Positions 47,161 to 55,203 of a DNA stretch of 64,000 bases are shown here, piece after piece (positions within the stretch are counted from its first letter, which is position 1; each line of letters opens with the position of its first letter). The notes under the pieces are model-generated. The model saw only the letters and a list, made by a program, of their open reading frames with translations, had not been told where the DNA came from and ran no database searches. Position numbers and translations under genes: made by a program. This DNA is from Vibrio sp. BS-M-Sm-2 (GTDB lineage Bacteria > Pseudomonadota > Gammaproteobacteria > Enterobacterales > Vibrionaceae). The stretch is from the NCBI RefSeq assembly GCF_041504345.1, contig NZ_CP167895.1, positions 1,736,001 through 1,800,000 of the forward strand, given 5' to 3'.

Positions 47161-47717
47161 TCACAAAATATGTCTTGTTAGCGAACTATGATTTCGACTT
47201 AACGCCATTACATCATCTACCAACTTCTCGATTTGCTTTTGCTGCATTTGCATTCGGCCTTGAAAGCTTTGGTATTCACTTTCATCCACAAACGCTAGGC
47301 CGTGTTCTCTCGCTTGTTGCTTAAGTAATTGCAGTTCTGGGGGTTGACTACGCAATTCATTTGTTAAGTCTTGTTTAAGTACTCTTTTTGCCAATGCATG
47401 TTCAAAGCCATGCTTTTGTGACCAAGCGATAGTATTGAATACAGAATTATAGTGCACATGTACAATCTGCGTTGTTACGTTTTTTGCCTTGGCCAATTCA
47501 AATATTAAGTCGTTTAAGGATAGGCCTTGCGGAACGGTTGGAGTTGGAATTGCTGGAGTAGTGGGCATACTGTCGAACGCACGAATGACATTTAGATGGA
47601 ACTTTGGGCTAATCCACATTGCATAAGAATAAACAAGTTCTTTGCATACCCAAGTCCCAGAATTGCAACCGCCACGTTTAGTATTTACAGCAAAGTAAGA
47701 ATTGTTAGATTAGGCAT
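47161..47717 (-). pseudogene. KilA-N domain protein, internally deleted/frameshifted
   Basis: The frame NSYFAVNTKRGGCNSGTWVC and YSYAMWISPKFHLNVIRAFD is the second half of a KilA-N DNA-binding domain, followed by a coiled-coil tail (QGRMQMQQKQIEKLVDDVM). An ATG at 47717 with a perfect AAGGAGG site opens MPNLTIL, like the usual start of these proteins, but in another frame and with the first about 40 domain residues absent. KilA-N genes are phage or mobile-DNA genes. Confidence 0.75.
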
Positions 47718-47792
47718 GATGACCTCCTTGGGGATGATCTTTAAATCACCACACAAAGGGACTAATCTTCGGGTGGTGAGCTGAACAAGGTT

Positions 47793-48651
47793 AGCCTGCT
47801 AAGTCGATTAAGACACCTTCAGATCTTGATGACTTTAGGAAAATGTTAACCAAGGTGACCGTTGAAACTGCACTTAATGCTGAGCTTGATGAGCACCTTG
47901 GTTACGAAAAACACTCTCCAATTAACGACAGTAATAGTCGGAATAGCTACTCATCTAAGCGCCTGATTACTGACGATGGTGAGATTCAATTAGAAACCCT
48001 CGTGACCGCGACGCACCCTTTGAACCTAAGCTCGTTCGTAAGCATCAAACTCGACTTCAACCGATGGACGACAAGATCTTAAGTCTATAGGCGAAAGAAA
48101 TGGCTACCCGTGAAATCATCGCAACCTTCAAAGAAATGTACGATGTTGATATCTCCGCGAGTCTAATCTCCAAGTCACTGATACTGTTTTAGAACAATTT
48201 ATTGAGAGGCCAGTTCACACTATTGATACGGTTTTCCCATCGTTTACCTGGAATGCATTGATGTGAACGTGCGCAGAAATAAGCAAGTCACCAACAAAGC
48301 CATTTACCTTGCTCTAGGCGTCAATATACAAGGCCAGAAAGAACTTTTGGGGATGTGGATGTACGAAACTAAGGGACCAAGTTCTGGTTAAGCGTTCTTA
48401 CAGAGCTCAAAAATGAGGCGTGAGTGACATCCTCATCGCATGTGTCGATGGCCTCAAGGACTTTCCTGATGCAATCAATGCCGTTTACCCAAAAACTCAA
48501 TAAAACACGTTCCGTAGAAAGATTACAAGACCATTAGCGCAGACCTAAAGAAAATCTATCAAGCAACGACCGAAGATGAAGCGTTACTTGCGCTAGAGCA
48601 CTTTGGTGACAAATGGAATGAAAAACACCCTAAAATCAGCCGCTCGTGGAG
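47793..48651 (+). pseudogene. IS256-family transposase remnant
   Basis: Pieces in several frames: TVETALNAELDEHLGYEKHS, then KEMATREIIATFKEMYDVDI, DTVFPIVYLECIDVNVRR-like, ACVDGLKDFPDAINAVYP, and KHPKISRSWR. A lost base near 48000 shifts the frame (PRDRDAPFEPKL follows in a new frame), a TAG at about 48092 replaces a Tyr codon, and homology stops at 48651, about 80-100 residues before the normal end. No terminal inverted repeats remain. Confidence 0.85.
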
Positions 48652-48656
48652 ACGGC

Positions 48657-49313
48657 TCATCGGGATAATCTTCGTTGGCCAAACCTATAGACAGTACGGT
48701 TAAAGTAATATCCTTGAAAAGATGAAAACGGATAATCTCTCGCGTCGCATAAATCTTTTTCTGTTTCTATTCTTTCAGCAATAAATTCCAAATTGAAACG
48801 TTTTAATAGTTCTTTCATCCATTCGCCCGTTCTTTCACAAACTTCATCGCTATCTTTACTATACGATTGTAAGAAAAAAGGTTCCATTTTTACGAAATCA
48901 TAAATACCATGTTCAATTTCATTTTTTCTAAAATCATTAATATTCATCACGTCATCAGCCGCTAACTTAAATTTATATCGTTGTTTTAGCTCAGACAGCA
49001 GTAACCAATCATTTTCATTCCCCCCTCTCTCTGTCACTTCAAAAGTTAAATGTATCCGTTTACGAAGCAAATTTTTGATTATTGGTTCGATTCTAGATAA
49101 AAATGACGAATCAAAAAACTGTTGCCGTTCAATGTTAACAAATACATTGGAGTCATGGTCGTGATTTAAAATGTAATTCAGTTGTTGTATAGTATTTTTA
49201 TTTAGCTCGGACAGCGTCCAATTTTCCCAAGGATTGGTTGGAGGATTTTTACTAAGTATTTCGTAACCAAACGGTTCTAAGTTTACATCATAGATGACTT
49301 CCAATTTGAACAT
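48657..49313 (-). CDS. EAL-domain protein, candidate c-di-GMP phosphodiesterase
   Basis: 218 residues, one free-standing EAL domain without sensor parts. The motif is EIL (E18-L20). The other metal and catalytic positions appear kept: Asn60 (FVNIE), Glu92/95 (FEVTE), Asp120-Asp121, Lys142 (VKME), Glu180/183 (AERIET) and Gln200 (FQGYYF). Hydrolysis of c-di-GMP to pGpG is therefore possible. Its last codons run into the IS256 junction, so the C-terminus may be altered. It neighbours the response regulator and hybrid kinase of the fimbrial locus. Confidence 0.82.
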   Translation of the reverse strand: MFKLEVIYDVNLEPFGYEILSKNPPTNPWENWTLSELNKNTIQQLNYILNHDHDSNVFVNIERQQFFDSSFLSRIEPIIKNLLRKRIHLTFEVTERGGNENDWLLLSELKQRYKFKLAADDVMNINDFRKNEIEHGIYDFVKMEPFFLQSYSKDSDEVCERTGEWMKELLKRFNLEFIAERIETEKDLCDARDYPFSSFQGYYFNRTVYRFGQRRLSR

Positions 49314-49525
49314 ATCTTCCCCCGATCATATTACAAGCATGGTAGCCAAAACCCGAATACGATTTGTTTCGCATTTGTTTCGCGCTGATTTTTAAGCGAT
49401 TTACTTTTTTGATCTATATTATAAAAACCATATAAAAAAACTATTTTTAATATAAAGTCCTATCAATTTCAACCTAATGAACTATTATAAGAAGTGTCGA
49501 AAACGAGGTACTAAGTGGACTGAGG

Positions 49526-50203
49526 ATGAAAAGAATACTGTTAGTCGAAGATGACTTGTTTACAGTACGGCTAATGACTACCTTTTTTGAAAAAAAGGGT
49601 TCGTTATCTACAAAGCGACTGATTTAGGAGGAGCGTTAAATGCGATCAGCTCCTACCCCTTAGATGCAATCATACTGGATATTAATCTGCCGTCTGGGAG
49701 TTCAATTAACACTGTTGATGATATTAGAACTATTTATCAGGGCCCTATAATCTTCTACACTTCAGATACTAAAAATAGCACAGAGCTTGAGGCGCTAAGT
49801 AAGGGAGGTGACGACTTAGTCCATAAAGATAGAGGTTTACCTATTTTGTTAGCACGTCTAACTAAAGTTATCAGTAAATCCGACCTTGATAAAACTGACG
49901 AGACCTCAGACGGCTTTTCAGAAATTATCGATGTATTCACACATCAATTCATATGGAAGAACCGAGAATATCAACTTAGTACTAGTGAAAGTAAATTAAT
50001 TTACTTTTTTTCATAATCAAAATAAATTATGCTCGCGAGATGAGCTATCAATGATTGTTAATGGCTTCCCTTATGATGGGGTTGGACGCGGATTAGATAT
50101 TATGATTTCGAGGACAAGAAGCAAACTAAAAAAAATCACAAATGACAAAATTAAAATAGAATCGGTTCGAGGTAAAGGATATAAATTTTCAATATTGAAA
50201 TAA
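49526..50203 (+). pseudogene. OmpR-type response regulator with two compensating homopolymer frameshifts
   Basis: Starts at ATG 49526 (TGAGG just upstream) with KRILLVEDDLFTVRLMTTFF, continues after a -1 shift at A7 (49590-49596) with DAIILDINLPSG (phospho-Asp), then returns to the first frame after T7 (50005-50011) with LDIMISRTRSKLKKI and ESVRGKGYKFSI, the winged-helix recognition end. The joined product is about 225 residues, normal for OmpR/PhoB regulators. As read, translation stops after about 34 codons. The slippery A-AAA-AAG is in the correct phase for -1 frameshifting. Likely partner of the hybrid kinase, which converges on it from the right. Confidence 0.78.
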
Positions 50204-50252
50204 AATTAATTTTATTCCTAACAAAAACACTTTGAAAATAAAAATAATGTTG

Positions 50253-52280
50253 CTAATTATATTTAGACAAATACGTACTATTCAAAACCTCAATCAGTTT
50301 ATCTTTATCTATTGGCTTACCTAAAAAGCCATCAAACAACTCTTTATTCTCTGAAGATTGATCTTCAAAATCATACGCCGCGGTTAGAGCATAAATACTA
50401 ACAGTACCACCTTTGCTATTGCGTATACTTCTGGCGGCTTGTATTCCATCTTTTCTTGGCATTTTTATATCCATAAAAATCACGTCATAATCAAATCCTA
50501 AAACCATATTTTCGGCTTCAATTCCATCGTTGGCAAAATCAGGGTGAATACCAAATCGTTCAAAGGTTTTTGTTATCAATTTTTGATTTAATATAAAGTC
50601 TTCAGCTACGAGTATTGTCAATTTTGAAAAATCTTTAATTTTCTTTTCCACGCTTATCCCTTTGCATGGCGTTAATTCATATTTAGAAAAGAAAAGGTCA
50701 CAAAAACCCGAGGTACCAAAAGTATTTGGTAAATCAACAAATTTGAAATCTTGTTTTTCATCAGCATGAAAAACATCTAACCATATAGGAGTTAAGCTAG
50801 TAATCTTGGTATCAATCTCCAACGAATATCTAGGGGCCATCCATTGTGACCCTAACTGTTGATCCAATGATACTTTAAATATCGATCCTTTTCCTTTTTC
50901 ACTATCTATGTGCAACCTGTAATCGAGTTGCTTGACTAACTCATGAACAATAGAAAGCCCTAATCCTGACCCTATATCTTCAAACTTATTAATTTGTTCA
51001 TATGGATGTAAAATCTTTTCTAATTTTTCACGTGCTATACCGCGTCCATAATCACGTATAGAAATTGACACTTTATCTTCGTTAGTTGAAAGAACAACTA
51101 AGACACCACGTCCATCAGAATACTTAAATGCATTAGACATCAAATTGTCGATTATGTTTCTCAATTTAATTTCATCTGATGTGATATATCTTGGGATAGT
51201 ACCATACGCACAAAGCACTAATGGCTCATTTTTTGATTTAGCGAGGTATTCATATGATTCACATTTTTCTCTTAACAGCGTATATATATCGATATCTTTT
51301 AAATCATTTTCATCTTGTGCTTCTTTAAATTTTGAAAACAATAAAAATTTATTAACAAGAGCTGTAAGATCTTTCGACGTACGACTTACTATTTTAAGTT
51401 CATTTTTATTATCTAAATCTTTAACAATCTCTATATTACCGGTCAAAACTCCAAGTAATGTTCGTGCTTCATGTGCAAATGTAGACATCAAAGTGTAACG
51501 TTGCTTTGATTCTTCAAACACTTTATCTTTAGAATTCATTATTTCAGTATTAAAATTCATTACTTTCTCATACAAATATAATACTTCTTTATTTTTCGTA
51601 TTAGGTATAATATCGTAGTTGTTTTTTTTAAGGTCATCATATAACTCATGAATTGGACGTATGTATAGCTTATTAACCACAAAGATAGTAAAAAACACAA
51701 ACAATAACGAAATCAAACAAACTACAACTAATAATATCGTATAAAAGTTCCAAAACTCAACGTTCTTATCAATAAGGTACTGAACATTATAACGTAATAT
51801 GGTGATTGTACTGACGATTCTATGTTCGATTTCATCTTTTTTTAAAACATAATCTAGTTCTTCTTTGTAACTTTGACTCGTTTGCATTATCCTATTTTTT
51901 TGCAACTTATTAAGCTCATTAATACCTTTCTCAATATTATCCAAATCACGGTAAACAGGGAGCAATAAAACCATGCCGTGCTCATATTGTGAACTCAAAG
52001 CTAAGTTTACTTTAAAAAAGACCTTTCTCGCCTCTTCACTATAAGAATCAATTTCGATAATTAATTTTTTGATTTCACTTTTTCCAACATTAAAGTTTGA
52101 AATTTTCTTATGCAATTCATAGCCTTTCAAATATAAACTGACTGTATCATTAACGATCAACGATACATTTTTTATCTCTATATGCTGTAATTTGAGTTGA
52201 TTCAAGAGAAAAATAATAGCGAAGGATAAGCACAATAAAAAGCAAACTACCAACATTTTGACTTTACTTAGAAAATACAC
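50253..52280 (-). CDS. Hybrid sensor histidine kinase
   Basis: 675 residues. TM1 (about 10-27), helical periplasmic sensor of about 150 residues, TM2 (about 180-205), HisKA FAHEARTLLG with His270, HATPase NLMSNAFKYS, DYGRGI and GSGLGLSI, a linker of about 85 residues, and a C-terminal receiver ILVAEDFILNQKL / FMDIKMPRKDG with Asp604 and GKPI. No HPt of its own, so the separate HPt protein at 59404 is its natural relay. GTG 52280 with GAGGTG six bases upstream. It sits behind a terminator after the fimbrial operon, so has its own promoter. Confidence 0.9.
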   Translation of the reverse strand: MYFLSKVKMLVVCFLLCLSFAIIFLLNQLKLQHIEIKNVSLIVNDTVSLYLKGYELHKKISNFNVGKSEIKKLIIEIDSYSEEARKVFFKVNLALSSQYEHGMVLLLPVYRDLDNIEKGINELNKLQKNRIMQTSQSYKEELDYVLKKDEIEHRIVSTITILRYNVQYLIDKNVEFWNFYTILLVVVCLISLLFVFFTIFVVNKLYIRPIHELYDDLKKNNYDIIPNTKNKEVLYLYEKVMNFNTEIMNSKDKVFEESKQRYTLMSTFAHEARTLLGVLTGNIEIVKDLDNKNELKIVSRTSKDLTALVNKFLLFSKFKEAQDENDLKDIDIYTLLREKCESYEYLAKSKNEPLVLCAYGTIPRYITSDEIKLRNIIDNLMSNAFKYSDGRGVLVVLSTNEDKVSISIRDYGRGIAREKLEKILHPYEQINKFEDIGSGLGLSIVHELVKQLDYRLHIDSEKGKGSIFKVSLDQQLGSQWMAPRYSLEIDTKITSLTPIWLDVFHADEKQDFKFVDLPNTFGTSGFCDLFFSKYELTPCKGISVEKKIKDFSKLTILVAEDFILNQKLITKTFERFGIHPDFANDGIEAENMVLGFDYDVIFMDIKMPRKDGIQAARSIRNSKGGTVSIYALTAAYDFEDQSSENKELFDGFLGKPIDKDKLIEVLNSTYLSKYN

Positions 52281-52355
52281 AATGTCACCTCAAGTGAAAT
52301 TGACTAAACCAACAATAGCTTTCAAGCGTTTAAAGCTAAACATTTACACATTATA

Positions 52356-52393
52356 GCTAAAAAAACCATCAAATAATTTTTATCTGATGGTTT
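52356..52393 (-). terminator. Terminator of the fimbrial operon
   Basis: AAACCATCA and complement with a 13-base AT loop; on the minus strand the stem is followed by eight T residues. It lies 87 bases past the OmpA-like gene and separates it from the kinase. Confidence 0.85.
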
Positions 52394-52479
52394 ATAACTA
52401 AATGTGATATCCAACTCACTTTAATCAACTTTAAAATCACACTATTCTGGTAAAGTACTATGTTGTGATTGAGTGAGTT

Positions 52480-53319
52480 TTAAGTCTTTGGCACCATAAA
52501 AACCACTTCAACTCGCCTATTTTTCGCCCTTCCAATTACAGTACCATTTGAATCAATAGGTGAACTTTCACCCTCATTTCTGATAATTATTTTTGTTTTA
52601 TCAACACCATTTTCTATTAACCAATCTGATACAAATTTTGCACGAAAATAAGACACTTTTTTATTGACGTCTAGTCGACCGAGTGAATCTGCATGCCCAG
52701 TTACCGTGATTTTTTTAGAGGATTTAATAACATTTAAATTTTGACGTAGTGGTTGGAATTCAGTCGTCTTAATGTTATTGAACGAAAAGTTTATGATAAA
52801 TGATTTTTTTTCTAAAACAACAGGATCAACATTAATTGATATTTCATTGTTAGATTTTGGGGGAATTGGTGGTTGAGTCACGATTTGGGCATCACCGTTT
52901 CCACAAAACGAATAACTAAACCCCAAGTATAGCTGCTCTCTGTTGTTTTCATTTTGTTGGAAGTAGTAAGAATAGCCACCTTCAATGTTAATGCTTGCGT
53001 TAAATTCATACCTATAGGCATATTTAACGTAAGGTGATTCAAAACCATAACCCGCACCAAACACCAGCTTTGCTCGTTCAGTCATATCAAACAGCCTATT
53101 AGCACCTATACTAAAATCGATATTATCGCTAGCGTCGCCAGGGAAATTTATTCCATTTTCGAGTTCATATGAGCCAAACTCTTTTAACAACCCGAGTTGA
53201 TAACTCCAATTGTCTGTACGATAAACCCGATTTGAAATAGAAAAATCGTTGGCGGCATGTGATAGGTTGGAACATAATTGAACAAAAAATATCATTGTAT
53301 AGACGTATTTTTTGGTCAT
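52480..53319 (-). CDS. OmpA-domain outer-membrane protein of the fimbrial operon
   Basis: 279 residues. Signal peptide to SHAA, N-terminal small beta-barrel (about 22-145) ending in FSYSFCGNG, a Pro hinge (QPPIPPKSN), then an OmpA peptidoglycan-binding domain: ITVTGHADSLGRLDVNKKVS, AKFVSDWLIENGV, GRAKNRRVEVVF. Its ATG overlaps the tip-protein stop (ATGA), so it is the last gene of the operon. A peptidoglycan anchor beside the usher is a reasonable guess. Alpha-type pilus operons usually end with the tip gene, so this is an addition. Confidence 0.85.
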   Translation of the reverse strand: MTKKYVYTMIFFVQLCSNLSHAANDFSISNRVYRTDNWSYQLGLLKEFGSYELENGINFPGDASDNIDFSIGANRLFDMTERAKLVFGAGYGFESPYVKYAYRYEFNASINIEGGYSYYFQQNENNREQLYLGFSYSFCGNGDAQIVTQPPIPPKSNNEISINVDPVVLEKKSFIINFSFNNIKTTEFQPLRQNLNVIKSSKKITVTGHADSLGRLDVNKKVSYFRAKFVSDWLIENGVDKTKIIIRNEGESSPIDSNGTVIGRAKNRRVEVVFMVPKT

Positions 53320-54434
53320 AAGTTTGCCTCAAAAATTACTGTAAACACATCGTGATACGTTCCTGAAGAAATTTCAGATAGGTCAGATTTTTCCAGCATA
53401 TAACCGAGTTCCAAATTCAAATAAATTTCACCATCACTAGCGGTATCGTATGCTAACGTCCAATTTCCATCAGCCGAGCTACCTTGTAATGGTTCCAAAC
53501 TACCATCGTTTACAATGTTGAAATCCTCACACTCGTTACATTTGATCTCATAAGGAATTTTTGAAATAGCTTTCTTATTCCTTCCAGATTCACTTTTTAT
53601 CAATGAATAGTCCCTGTCTTCAAAAGTCAATCGAAGACCTCCGGGAAACACACCTTCGGCTTTAACCAGATAAGATGTTTTACCTGTAATTGTTTCGTCT
53701 GTTGTGTTGTATAAAGCAGGGATTACACCACTTCCCATAATAGTGACACTCGCTAGTTCAGCAGGTTGGTAATCAATAACAATTGTCACCGGAACAGAAT
53801 TTGCGTAGCGATAGGTCCAGACGTCAGACACTGGGTGCCGGAATGCGTATGCAGGCTTGACATACACAGTCGCGGTATAAGTGCCTTCCGGAGATCCAGT
53901 GAATGCTTCAACTACTTTCTTATCGTCAAACCCAGAAATGATAGGTCTTGCGAACAGGAAAGGAGTAAGTGTCGATTCAGTCGAAAGTAGTAATGTTTTA
54001 TCACCTACACATTCAATACCAAAGACATCGACCTGAGAAGAACTATCGTATACGCTCTCGGAACAAACAGGAAAAACCGAACTCTCACCACTAACATCAA
54101 AACCGGATGGATATTTATAAGAGATCCCTGACACTTTGGCGCCGGGGATACTTACTTCAACGCCCCCTGAAGTAAAGATAAAATCTGAACCACTATCGAG
54201 ATAACCACCAGGCACCCACTCTCGTGTGGGCATCAAATCTGACATTGGTTGCCACGCCGAAGGTACTAAATAACCGCCGATTTCTGATTGCGATGCGTTC
54301 AACCATTGAATTTTGTCACCAGTAATATTTGCTTGAAGTGTAATTGCCCATGAACTTTCAATGTATAGCGTAAAAGCAATTACTAAGCCCTTAAAGGCTG
54401 GAGATATTATGAGACTTTTCATAACTTTGATCAT
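53316..54434 (-). CDS. Alpha-fimbrial tip/initiator protein (CblD/CooD-like)
   Basis: 372 residues, close to CooD and CfaE (about 360). Signal peptide, then an N-terminal adhesin half with Cys pairs (FPVCSES, FGIECVGD) and a C-terminal pilin-like half that ends in strands (DGEIYLNLELGYMLEK). NYKIPYEIKCNECEDF-like Cys pairing at about 295. The gene start overlaps the chaperone gene by 44 bases. Probably receptor-binding and needed to start pilus assembly at the usher. Identification is from gene order, size and C-terminal layout. Confidence 0.75.
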   Translation of the reverse strand: MIKVMKSLIISPAFKGLVIAFTLYIESSWAITLQANITGDKIQWLNASQSEIGGYLVPSAWQPMSDLMPTREWVPGGYLDSGSDFIFTSGGVEVSIPGAKVSGISYKYPSGFDVSGESSVFPVCSESVYDSSSQVDVFGIECVGDKTLLLSTESTLTPFLFARPIISGFDDKKVVEAFTGSPEGTYTATVYVKPAYAFRHPVSDVWTYRYANSVPVTIVIDYQPAELASVTIMGSGVIPALYNTTDETITGKTSYLVKAEGVFPGGLRLTFEDRDYSLIKSESGRNKKAISKIPYEIKCNECEDFNIVNDGSLEPLQGSSADGNWTLAYDTASDGEIYLNLELGYMLEKSDLSEISSGTYHDVFTVIFEANL

Positions 54435-55155
54435 GATTAACCACCGTCACTTTAGCACTACCAAATTTCAACATATTTTCTGGCAGCATGAATTCTTTTT
54501 TGCGACCACTTAAAATATAAAAAACACCCCGACAGGCCATCTTTTTAAGAGATGGGGCCTCGTTTGTAGCGGTTACTGGGCACCCATCAACTTCCATTTT
54601 CAAAAAACTGGTGCCAGTATTGAAAAGCGTGATTGTTTTCTTTTCTTTGTCATAATCAAGGTCATAATCTATCTTAGAATCACGCGCAGGGATGACATAA
54701 GCGGGCCCGACACCAAAGAGAAGATTAACAGATTGCCCGCTTTCGTCTTTAGGCGGTTCTACGGGAACAAAACGAACTTGATACACTAAATCTTTGCTAC
54801 GATCGCAATCCTTTTGACACAAATACTTAACTGAGAAGTCTTTGATTTCACCAGGGTACAATACGGTTTTTGCGGGACTTATAGCTAAATCCCACAAAGG
54901 GAAATTATCGCGAGTCAGTGGTGTTTTTTTAAGTTCACCATTTACTGTCTCGAGTTTTACGATATCCGCTTTAACGTATGATTTAACCTTCGAAGAGTTA
55001 GTCAACGTAAAAGAACCATTACCATAATCATTTGCTGTTTGGAACAGCTTATTGACTTTCAAACTGGCGTAAGACACTGGTGTGAATATAATCGCGAATA
55101 ATAGTCCGATTAATGTTAATACTTGAATATTTTTAACGTGATACATATGGATCAT
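54391..55155 (-). CDS. Periplasmic pilus chaperone, alpha-fimbrial class
   Basis: 254 residues with signal peptide ending near VSYA, then two Ig-like domains: N-terminal GNGSFTLTNSSKVKSYVKADI and the G1-like stretch YQVRFVPVEPP, C-terminal DLDYDKEKKTITLFNTGTSFLKMEV. Fits CfaA/CooB-like chaperones that donate a strand to subunits. GGAGGAG eight bases before ATG is the strongest ribosome site in the operon. The start lies inside the possible extended usher frame. Confidence 0.8.
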   Translation of the reverse strand: MIHMYHVKNIQVLTLIGLLFAIIFTPVSYASLKVNKLFQTANDYGNGSFTLTNSSKVKSYVKADIVKLETVNGELKKTPLTRDNFPLWDLAISPAKTVLYPGEIKDFSVKYLCQKDCDRSKDLVYQVRFVPVEPPKDESGQSVNLLFGVGPAYVIPARDSKIDYDLDYDKEKKTITLFNTGTSFLKMEVDGCPVTATNEAPSLKKMACRGVFYILSGRKKEFMLPENMLKFGSAKVTVVNHDQSYEKSHNISSL

Positions 55156-55203
55156 TATTTAACTCCTCCAGAGCATAAGTACTAAGCTCTTCGATATTAC
55201 TTT

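Noticed and set aside
47596..47784. 62-codon plus ORF opposite the KilA-N remnant
   Set aside because: Antisense shadow; the KilA-N frame explains the conservation.
46893..48660. Integron cassette array
   Set aside because: Small AT-rich genes suggested it, but no attC-like imperfect palindromes with the usual core ends were seen and cassettes are not evenly oriented.
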